From: Candidatus Anammoxibacter sp. | Lineage (GTDB): Bacteria; Planctomycetota; Brocadiia; Brocadiales; Anammoxibacteraceae | Direction of reading: 5' to 3' | NCBI GenBank assembly: GCA_021777055.1 | Contig: JAIQZO010000045.1 | Coordinates: 1-42,524 of the forward strand | Length of the DNA stretch: 42,524 nucleotides | Shown: positions 36,395 through 42,524 of the stretch, one piece after another | Numbering within the stretch: the stretch's first letter is position 1 | Layout: each line of letters starts with the position of its first letter | Made by a program: the position numbers and the translations under genes | Notes under the pieces: model-generated | The model's database searches: none | What the model was told of the DNA's origin: nothing | The model's input: the letters and a program-made list of their open reading frames with translations, nothing else

Positions 36395-36985
36395 ATGAAA
36401 CAAAGAAAAGCTAGTATAACAAGAAACACAAATGAAACCCAGATTGAGCTTCTATTAAATATTGATGGAAGTGGAAGAAGCAATATTTCCACAGGTGTTG
36501 GATTTTTAGATCATATGCTTGATCTGCTAGCAAAACATGCAAATTTTGACCTAAATATTAAGGCTAAAGGAGACCATCATATCGATGATCACCATACCGT
36601 TGAAGATGTTGGTATCTGTTTGGGGCAAGCTTTTTTTGAAGCTTTGTCTGATAAAAAAGGAATTACGAGGTATGCAAGTATAAGTTTGCCAATGCAAGAT
36701 GCGCTGGCAAACATAGCTGTAGATTTAAGTGGAAGATTTGCGTTTGTGTACAATGTTAAGTTCAATGGTTCATTAATAGGTGACTTTCATGTTGAGCTTA
36801 TTGAAGAGTTTATAGAATCCTTTTGTTCAAATGCACGATTCAACTTACATGTGAATGTTCCATATGGTAAAAACTCACACCATATTGCTGAAGCTATTTT
36901 CAAAGGTATGGCATATGTTCTGTTTGTTGCAGTTGCAATTAATGAAAGAAAAAAAGACGTGCCCTCCACAAAGGGAGTACTCTAG
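36395..36985 (+). CDS. hisB: Imidazoleglycerol-phosphate dehydratase
   Basis: A 196-residue HisB (dehydratase only, no phosphatase domain), the Mn-dependent enzyme that makes imidazole-acetol phosphate. Seen: GVGFLDHMLDLLAKHANFDL, GDHHIDDHHTVEDVGICLGQA with the metal His cluster, MQDALANIAVDLSGR (usually MDEALA; the first acid has become Gln) and KNSHHIAEAIFKGMA near the end. Length fits. It is 73 bases after aroC on the same strand, and separated from hisDC by about 17 kb, so the his pathway is dispersed. Confidence 0.93.
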   Translation: MKQRKASITRNTNETQIELLLNIDGSGRSNISTGVGFLDHMLDLLAKHANFDLNIKAKGDHHIDDHHTVEDVGICLGQAFFEALSDKKGITRYASISLPMQDALANIAVDLSGRFAFVYNVKFNGSLIGDFHVELIEEFIESFCSNARFNLHVNVPYGKNSHHIAEAIFKGMAYVLFVAVAINERKKDVPSTKGVL

Positions 36986-37404
36986 ACGAACATTTCAATG
37001 CTTTAATGGTATCACTTTAATGGTATCACTTTATAAAAACTTTCGTTTTTTGTACTTTTATACTACTATGGTATCATTCTGTAAAAAAACCTTATTAATT
37101 GCGCTAAGTGGTTGTACTACTGTAAGTAATGCTTTAATGAAAACGAAGAATAGCTGCGCTTTTCATTACTGTAAGGTTGGTGAATAGCTGGCGGTATCAA
37201 AATGGTATTACTTTATAAAAACTGATAATACAATGGTATCACTTTAAAAAGACTTTGCAAGCTTTTTGGCGTACATAATTCTGTAGACAGAAAACAGGAT
37301 TCAATTTGTAGAAGAACTCTCTATTATATCCGTGAGCTATCCGTTTCTTAAAATGTATTGAAAAGCAACTCAGCTCTTAAACGTCATAGGTGTAGAAGAA
37401 TATA
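36986..37404. other. 419-base spacer rich in short repeats
   Basis: The spacer holds five imperfect copies of ATGGTATCACTTTATAAAAA near 37005, 37019, 37067, 37201 and 37232, the last followed by ACAGAAAACAGGATTC (37284-37299) similar to the repeat copies at 30 kb. A 9-bp inverted repeat TAATGAAAA / TTTTCATTA sits at 37135-37143 and 37160-37168. It separates hisB from the PQQ-propeller gene. Confidence 0.55.
37068..37187 (+). CDS. Doubtful tiny lipoprotein-like ORF
   Basis: A 39-codon ORF, MVSFCKKTLLIALSGCTTVS..., resembles a minimal lipoprotein: a basic start, a short hydrophobic run and a lipobox-like LSGC. The start, however, falls on one of the ATGGTATCA repeat copies, and the ORF also runs through the inverted repeat at 37135-37168. 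It may be a real small lipoprotein, a decayed one, or chance. Confidence 0.25.
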   Translation: MVSFCKKTLLIALSGCTTVSNALMKTKNSCAFHYCKVGE

Positions 37405-38553
37405 ATGAAATATGTAAAAATAGAAAAACGTAACATTAATAATAAGACTACATACCTTTTTATTTTTATTCTTGGCTTAAGCCTTTTCTTTACAGACTAC
37501 TGTTTTGCCCAAGCTGCAGATTCCCCATGGCCAATGTACAGGCATGACCAATTCCATACCGGAAGGAGTCCGCACAAAGGCCCTAAATCCAATAATCTCA
37601 AATGGACATTTAAGGCCGGTGGGCCCATTTCAACCTCCTCTCCGTGTATAGGTGCAGACGGTACAATTTACTTTGGATCACATGATGGAAAACTCTATGC
37701 AGTGAAACCTGACGGCACTCTAAAGTGGACTTTTGCAACAAAGAACGAGATTGATTCATCACCTGCCGTTGCTATAGACGGAACCATCTATTTTGGTTCA
37801 TGGGATGGAAATCTATATGCATTGTTCCCGGATGGAAAACTAAAATGGAAATTCAAAACCGGTGGTGGTATCATTTCGTCACCAGTAATAGGGAAAGATG
37901 GTACTATTGGTTTTGGTTCATGGGATAAACATTGTTACTCAATCACCAAGGATGGAAAACTCAACTGGCGTTTTAAAACGGCAGATCATGTTTTGTCAAC
38001 TCCGGCCATAGGAAAAGATGGTATCATCTATTTCGGGTCTGAGGATTATTACATGTTTGCCATGGATACTGACGGAAAATCTTTATGGGGTTTTGGTACT
38101 CACTATTTACTTGAAGCATCACCATCAATAACAGAAGATGGAACCATCTATTTTGGATCAGAAGATTCCATATTATACTGCTTATCCCCTGACGGAAAAC
38201 GTAAATGGGAATTTTATACAGAATACGATATCGACACTTCAACTGCAATAGGCCATGACGGAACAATCTATTTTGGCTCAGGAGATACAAATTTTTACGC
38301 TGTTTCACCAAACGGAGAACTGGTATGGAAATTTGAAACAGACGGTTCTATATTATCATCAGCTGCCATTGATGCAGACGGAATTATCTACTTCGGAACC
38401 ACGACAAATAAATTGTACGCCCTGAAACCGGACGGATCAGTCTTCTGGATGTTTGAAACCGGGGATTCTATTGACGCTTCACCGGCAATTGGAGCTGACG
38501 GCACTGTTTATATCACATCAATGGATGGTAAACTATATGCTATTGGTGATTAA
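37405..38553 (+). CDS. Secreted eight-bladed PQQ-type beta-propeller
   Basis: A 382-residue exported protein: signal peptide to about residue 37, then SPWPMYRHDQFHTGRSPHKG, typical of PQQ-repeat proteins, and seven complete 40-residue repeats of the form 'DGTIYFGSxDGxLYAxxPDGxLxWxF'. An eighth blade is formed by the first LKWTFKAGG strand and the last GADGTVYITSMDGKLYAIGD strand, closing the ring. No dehydrogenase catalytic residues are seen and no PQQ ligand can be claimed, so it is probably a scaffold, binding or BamB-like protein. Repeats are also close at the DNA level (about 120 bases each), which suggests recent internal duplication or gene conversion. Confidence 0.88.
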   Translation: MKYVKIEKRNINNKTTYLFIFILGLSLFFTDYCFAQAADSPWPMYRHDQFHTGRSPHKGPKSNNLKWTFKAGGPISTSSPCIGADGTIYFGSHDGKLYAVKPDGTLKWTFATKNEIDSSPAVAIDGTIYFGSWDGNLYALFPDGKLKWKFKTGGGIISSPVIGKDGTIGFGSWDKHCYSITKDGKLNWRFKTADHVLSTPAIGKDGIIYFGSEDYYMFAMDTDGKSLWGFGTHYLLEASPSITEDGTIYFGSEDSILYCLSPDGKRKWEFYTEYDIDTSTAIGHDGTIYFGSGDTNFYAVSPNGELVWKFETDGSILSSAAIDADGIIYFGTTTNKLYALKPDGSVFWMFETGDSIDASPAIGADGTVYITSMDGKLYAIGD

Positions 38554-38609
38554 TAATTACTTTAATTTAAAAAAGAAGTTTTATTATTTTATAAAAAAAG
38601 GAGAAAAAT

Positions 38610-40373
38610 ATGGCATTAGATCCTAAAAAACATGCGGATTGGGAAATAGCAGCAGATGCGGAAACAAACATGAAGACAGTGTATCAGTTGGCCGAGGAAT
38701 TGGGTTTAGAGAAGGACGAATTACTTCCTCACGGCCATCATGTAGCAAAGGTTGATTTTAATAAGGTTCTGAAACGGTTTGAAAACAAGCCGGATGGAAA
38801 ATTCATTGATGTGACAGCCATTACTCCAACACCTCTTGGCGAGGGAAAGTCTACTACCACAATGGGGTTGGTGCAGGGGCTGGGAAAAAGAGGTAAAAAA
38901 GTTGTTGGTGCTATCCGGCAACCGTCCGGTGGGCCGACAATGAATATTAAGGGTTCTGCCGCTGGTGGCGGACTTTCCCAATGTATCCCCCTGACACCTT
39001 TCTCACTTGGCCTTACTGGCGATATTAATGCCATTATAAATGCCCACAACCTGGGTATGGTGGCCCTTACATCCAGAATGCAGCATGAATTTAACTACAA
39101 TGACGAGCAACTTGCAAAAAGGAACCTGAAACGTCTTGATATTGATCCAAATAGAGTTGAGTCCAAGTGGATTATCGATTTTTGCGCCCAGGCGCTCCGG
39201 GATATCATTATCGGCATTGGCGGGAAGATGGACGGTTTTATGATGAAATCCGGTTTTGCCATTGCCGTATCCTCTGAGATTATGGCAATTCTGTCTGTTG
39301 CAAAAGATTTGAAAGATATGCGGGAAAGGATGGGGAAAATTGTTTTGGCTTACAGCAAATCAGGCCAACCAGTAACCACTGCCGACCTTGAAGTAGACGG
39401 CGCTATGACAGCATGGATGGTGGAAGCACTGAATCCAAACCTTATGCAGACAATCGAGGGGCAGCCGGTATTTGTTCATGCCGGGCCTTTTGCAAATATT
39501 GCTATTGGGCAGTCTTCAATTGTTGCTGATAGGCTTGGATTGAAGCTGGGTGATTACCACGTGACAGAATCAGGATTTGGAGCTGATATAGGATTCGAAA
39601 AATTCTGGAACTTAAAATGCCGTTTCTCCGGAAATCATCCGAATGCAGCCGTGATCGTTGCTACAGTCAGGGCATTAAAATGTCACGGCGGTGCGCCTGT
39701 TCCGGTACCCGGACGTCCTCTGGATCCGTGCTATAAAGAAGAAAATGTGGAATGGGTGGAAAAGGGGACAGTAAACCTTATCCACCACATTAATACAGTT
39801 AAAAAGGCCGGAATCAATCCTGTAGTTTGTATCAACAAATTTTATACTGATACAGATGCAGAAGTTAAAGCGATACGAAAATTAGCTGAACAAGCGGGCG
39901 CACGCGTTGCCCTATCCGAGCATTGGGAAAAAGGAGGCGAAGGAGCTTTGGAGCTTGCAGATGCTGTAATTGAAGCATGCGAGCAACCCAATGACTTCAA
40001 ATTCCTGTATGAGTTGGAAACTCCATTAAGAGAACGTATTGAGTTGCTTGCCAAGGAGGTTTATGGCGCGGATGGAGTTGACTATACACCGGAAGCTTTA
40101 ACAAAGGCCAAAGCAATGGAAGAGGACCCTGATATCTCAAAACTGGGAACTTGCATGGTAAAAACCCACCTTTCTTTAACTGATGATCCAAAGCTAAAGG
40201 GAGCTCCAAAGGGTTGGAGACTAAGAATTCGTGATATTCTGGCTTTCAAAGGCGCTGGGTTTGTAGTGCCAATGTCGGGAGATGTCAAACTAATGCCGGG
40301 AACCAGTTCTGATCCTGCTTATAGACGTATAGATGTAGACGTTGAAACGGGCAAAGTAAAAGGTTTATTCTAA
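38610..40373 (+). CDS. fhs: Formate-tetrahydrofolate ligase (FTHFS)
   Basis: A 587-residue enzyme that makes 10-formyl-tetrahydrofolate from formate, ATP and tetrahydrofolate, a step of the Wood-Ljungdahl methyl branch and of folate metabolism. The P-loop [14 protein letters not shown] lies at about 73-86, followed by [28 protein letters not shown], and the later [29 protein letters not shown] and [10 protein letters not shown]. It is the longer form starting [11 protein letters not shown]...[11 protein letters not shown], seen in sulfate reducers and acetogens. A clear AAGGAG ribosome site precedes the ATG. The truncated second homologue starts four bases after its stop. Confidence 0.95.
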   Translation: MALDPKKHADWEIAADAETNMKTVYQLAEELGLEKDELLPHGHHVAKVDFNKVLKRFENKPDGKFIDVTAITPTPLGEGKSTTTMGLVQGLGKRGKKVVGAIRQPSGGPTMNIKGSAAGGGLSQCIPLTPFSLGLTGDINAIINAHNLGMVALTSRMQHEFNYNDEQLAKRNLKRLDIDPNRVESKWIIDFCAQALRDIIIGIGGKMDGFMMKSGFAIAVSSEIMAILSVAKDLKDMRERMGKIVLAYSKSGQPVTTADLEVDGAMTAWMVEALNPNLMQTIEGQPVFVHAGPFANIAIGQSSIVADRLGLKLGDYHVTESGFGADIGFEKFWNLKCRFSGNHPNAAVIVATVRALKCHGGAPVPVPGRPLDPCYKEENVEWVEKGTVNLIHHINTVKKAGINPVVCINKFYTDTDAEVKAIRKLAEQAGARVALSEHWEKGGEGALELADAVIEACEQPNDFKFLYELETPLRERIELLAKEVYGADGVDYTPEALTKAKAMEEDPDISKLGTCMVKTHLSLTDDPKLKGAPKGWRLRIRDILAFKGAGFVVPMSGDVKLMPGTSSDPAYRRIDVDVETGKVKGLF

Positions 40374-40377
40374 TCCG

Positions 40378-41346
40378 TTGGCTGTACTATTACGAGATGC
40401 AATAAAACCAAATCTGCTCCAGACCTTGGCAAATACCCTTGCATTTGTTCATGCAGGGTCATTTGCCAACATAGCCCATGGTAACAGTTCAATTATAGCT
40501 GATCAGATTGCAGCTAAATGTGCAGATTATGTTATCACAGAGAGTGGATTTGGAGCTGATTGCGGTGCTGAGAAATCCATGAATATTAAATGTAGATATT
40601 CAGGTATAACACCTAATGTGGTGGTTATTGTTGCGACAATCAGGGCATTAAAGATGCATGGAGGAGTAGGAAAGGTTGTTGCCGGTAAACCTTTAAGTGA
40701 AGAACTTCTTCAGGAAAACATACCTGCACTAGAGAAAGGTGGCCAGAACCTTGCCAAGATGATTGAAAACATGAAGTTGTTTGGTATCCCTGTTGTTGTA
40801 GCTATAAACTCTTTTGCTACAGATACACAGAATGAGATTGAAGCGCTCAAAAAACTATCAATTGAATACGGTGCGGATGCAGCAGTGCTTTCAAATCACT
40901 GGGCTGAAGGTGGTGAAGGTGCACGTGAATTAGCAGAAGCAGTAGCAGCTGCAGCGGATAAGCCAAGTGACTTCAAATTCCTATATCCACTGGACGCTTC
41001 AATTGAAGAGAAGATGACTACGATTGCGACAAAGATATATGGAGCTGATGGAATAGATATTTCACCATTAGCAGCTAAAAAGATCAAACAGTTTGAGGAA
41101 GCAGGTTTTGATAAGCTGCCTATTTGTATGGCAAAGACGCATCTATCTCTTTCACATGATCCGAAGCTTAAAGGCAGACCAACCGGATTCACAGTTCCAA
41201 TTAGAGACATCAAAGCCTCTGTGGGAGCTGGATTCCTTTACGCCCTGTTAGGCGATATGAGAACAATGCCGGGACTGCCTTCATCTCCTGCAGGAGAAAG
41301 GGTTGACCTTGATCTCAAAACAGACAAGGTTGTTGGTATGTTCTAA
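40378..41346 (+). CDS. N-terminally truncated second FTHFS
   Basis: A 322-residue protein matching only the C-terminal part of FTHFS, from about residue 266 of the full-length neighbour to the end. It opens [18 protein letters not shown], as in canonical Moorella-type enzymes (VLLKDAIKPNLVQT), and keeps [36 protein letters not shown] and [11 protein letters not shown]. The entire first part with the P-loop is missing. It differs enough from the first gene to be another FTHFS lineage rather than a recent duplicate. The TTG start is the only start in the frame after the preceding stop (40357-40359), with no obvious ribosome site. It may be a remnant of a deletion between tandem fhs genes or a separate subunit. 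Confidence 0.8.
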   Translation: MAVLLRDAIKPNLLQTLANTLAFVHAGSFANIAHGNSSIIADQIAAKCADYVITESGFGADCGAEKSMNIKCRYSGITPNVVVIVATIRALKMHGGVGKVVAGKPLSEELLQENIPALEKGGQNLAKMIENMKLFGIPVVVAINSFATDTQNEIEALKKLSIEYGADAAVLSNHWAEGGEGARELAEAVAAAADKPSDFKFLYPLDASIEEKMTTIATKIYGADGIDISPLAAKKIKQFEEAGFDKLPICMAKTHLSLSHDPKLKGRPTGFTVPIRDIKASVGAGFLYALLGDMRTMPGLPSSPAGERVDLDLKTDKVVGMF

Positions 41347-41400
41347 TAATAGATAAAAAATATATTAAAACAACATCCTATATAAACCGAGATTCACAAA

Positions 41401-41438
41401 AAAAGCCATTGCAAGGAATTCCTTGCAATGGCTTTTTT
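41401..41438 (+). terminator. Strong Rho-independent terminator after fhs genes
   Basis: AAAAGCCATTGCAAGG (41401-41416), loop AATT, and its perfect complement (41421-41436) end in a T-run. Flanking A's upstream also give a T-run on the opposite strand, so it can end transcription in both directions. Confidence 0.93.
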
Positions 41439-41510
41439 CATTAATATTCCGGAAGAAAAGATAAACTCTTTTGTTTATAGGTTATATCACTTCCGAGCAC
41501 ATAACACTTT

Positions 41511-41524
41511 GACATTACAATGTC
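41511..41524. promoter_or_regulatory. Operator-like dyad with TTGACA
   Basis: TTGACA (41509-41514) overlaps a perfect dyad GACATT-AC-AATGTC (41511-41524), about 115 bases upstream of the PhnD-like gene. No good -10 is visible at the usual distance, so this is a tentative regulator site. Confidence 0.35.
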
Positions 41525-41639
41525 TCAAATTAAAAGCTTAATCTACCGAAATTTTTCCTCTAGTATTAACTAGTAATATAAACTAAAATTTAAAAATTAG
41601 CATATATTCCCCCATCAAAACCACAAATTACCATCTCCT

Positions 41640-42491
41640 ATGAAATATAAATTTTTCTTGTACTTTATAGCTTTCGCGATGTTAATAACAAGACCTCTCT
41701 TTGCAGACGCGGATAATAAAAAAACAGAAAATAAAACTACATATTCCGTAGGCATTGTGCCTCAATACGACTCTTTTCAAATCAGCAGAATCTGGTCTCC
41801 CATTCTTGAAGAGGTTGAGAAACTTACCGGGTTTAAGTTTTTGTTACATGGAGCACCAACAATACCGGATTTTGAAAAAGAGTTTATAGAAGGGGTTTTT
41901 GATTTTGTATTTATGAACCCTTACCATCTGTTAATAGCTCACGAATCGCAGGGTTATATACCATTAATACGGGATATAGGAAGATCATTGCATGGAATAC
42001 TGGTAGTACGGAAAGACAATCCTATTAGAACTGTAACCGGGCTTGACGGAGAAGTTATCGCTTTTCCAGCTCCAAATGCTCTTGGAGCTTCTCTTATGAT
42101 TAGAGCAGATCTTAATGATAAGTTTCATATAAAAATGAAACCGCGGTATGTACAAACACACACTTCTGTATATCTGAATGTAATTCTAGGTGAAGTGATG
42201 GCAGGCGGAGGAGTACAGAAGACTTTATCTCAACAATCCCTGGAAATCCAGGATAATTTAAGGATAATTTATAAAACAGAAAATGTGGCACCACATCCTT
42301 TCTGCATACACCCCCGTATACCCGAAGATGTTAGACAAAAAGTTTTCATCGCCTTTCTAACATTGAGCAAATCTGACAAAGGTAAAGCCCTACTAAAAAA
42401 GATTCCTATTAAACAAGCTGGAAGTACCTCTATAAATGATTATGAACCGTTAAAAGAGCTGAAACTAGAACGGTTTTACAAAAAGAATTAA
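41640..42491 (+). CDS. PhnD-like periplasmic phosphonate/phosphate-binding protein
   Basis: A 283-residue exported solute-binding protein: signal peptide to about residue 23 (MLITRPLFADA), then the type-II periplasmic-binding fold of the PhnD family with YSVGIVPQYDSFQISRIWSP, FDFVFMNPYHLLIAHE, LHGILVVRKDNPI, GLDGEVIAFPAPNALGASL and the hinge GGGVQKTLSQQSLE. PhnD proteins bind phosphonates or phosphite for an ABC importer, but similar proteins also serve as input domains of sensor kinases. No phnC or phnE is visible here, and a new gene begins just five bases after the stop, so either an ABC system or a sensor could follow. Confidence 0.82.
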   Translation: MKYKFFLYFIAFAMLITRPLFADADNKKTENKTTYSVGIVPQYDSFQISRIWSPILEEVEKLTGFKFLLHGAPTIPDFEKEFIEGVFDFVFMNPYHLLIAHESQGYIPLIRDIGRSLHGILVVRKDNPIRTVTGLDGEVIAFPAPNALGASLMIRADLNDKFHIKMKPRYVQTHTSVYLNVILGEVMAGGGVQKTLSQQSLEIQDNLRIIYKTENVAPHPFCIHPRIPEDVRQKVFIAFLTLSKSDKGKALLKKIPIKQAGSTSINDYEPLKELKLERFYKKN

Positions 42492-42496
42492 TTATA

Positions 42497-42524
42497 ATGA
42501 GACTACGTTTAAAATTGCTACTGC
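42497..42524 (+). CDS. Start of a gene cut by the window edge
   Basis: ATG at 42497 opens MRLRLKLLL..., the start of a basic-hydrophobic N-terminus such as a signal peptide or membrane anchor. It lies five bases after the PhnD-like gene, so it is probably in the same operon. A sensor kinase with a PhnD-like partner is one possibility; nothing more can be said from nine codons. Confidence 0.4.

Noticed and set aside
40340..40420. Programmed frameshift joining the two fhs genes
   Set aside because: The second matches an internal region of the same protein as the first, so a fusion would duplicate the C-terminal half; there is no slippery site at the junction.
1..42524. tRNA, rRNA or other standard RNA genes
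   Set aside because: I scanned the intergenic spaces for T-loop words and rRNA-like stretches and found none that fit.

Overview
The window is an AT-rich, densely coded bacterial chromosome segment with Gram-negative envelope genes (MCE-type lipid transport, lipoproteins, periplasmic HtrA). It carries a Rhesus-type ammonium transporter, two formyl-tetrahydrofolate synthetase (FTHFS) genes in tandem, secreted beta-propeller proteins, and many short palindromic intergenic repeats. Rh-type ammonium channels are rare in bacteria and are known mainly from nitrifiers and anammox planctomycetes. With the Wood-Ljungdahl enzyme FTHFS and the low GC this makes an anammox-type planctomycete (Ca. Brocadiales) my best guess. 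That is an inference; no rRNA or tRNA gene is visible to test it. No prophage, CRISPR array or intact transposase was found.

Layout. 1-974: non-coding, with REP-like hairpins and a MITE-like element. 975-8212: tightly coupled operon pqiA-pqiB-pqiC, a LolA-fold protein, and an RND (MMPL-type) exporter with a C-terminal cyclic-nucleotide-binding domain; this looks like one trans-envelope lipid-transport machine. 8213-9447: gene-poor, with a possible broken small gene. 9448-11586: secreted FG-GAP propeller. 11704-14357 (minus): orphan Cache-domain membrane protein and miaB. 14581-19272: ClC channel/transporter with CBS domains, a small unknown protein, hisD and hisC. 19335-19900: three tandem copies of a conserved, hairpin-rich ~170-nt sequence with no coding sense, the best candidate here for an undescribed RNA or element. 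20061-23462 (minus): D-aminoacylase-like enzyme, metallophosphatase, ABC permease. 23617-25854: parS, parB (with a second parS inside it) and the Rh-type transporter; two parS sites suggest proximity to the replication origin. 26266-28157 (minus): amidase and VOC protein. 28458-31087: htrA/degP, repeat copies, a transglutaminase-like protein. 31414-36985: mreB, mreC, radC, an unknown internally duplicated membrane protein, an unusual long aroC, and hisB. 36986-37404: repeat-rich spacer. 37405-41346: 8-bladed PQQ-type propeller, full-length fhs and an N-terminally truncated second fhs. 41640-end: PhnD-like periplasmic binding protein and the first codons of another gene.

Themes. The envelope is represented by lipid transport, MreBC, HtrA and secreted propellers. 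Histidine genes are scattered (hisDC and hisB about 17 kb apart) rather than in one operon. One-carbon metabolism (FTHFS) and ammonium handling (Rh protein) fit an autotrophic, ammonium-using lifestyle. Strongest observations for follow-up: the triple repeat at 19.3-19.9 kb, the dispersed inverted repeats whose arms covary between copies, the truncated FTHFS paralogue, the five-gene lipid-transport operon with a nucleotide-gated RND pump, and the unknown duplicated membrane protein.
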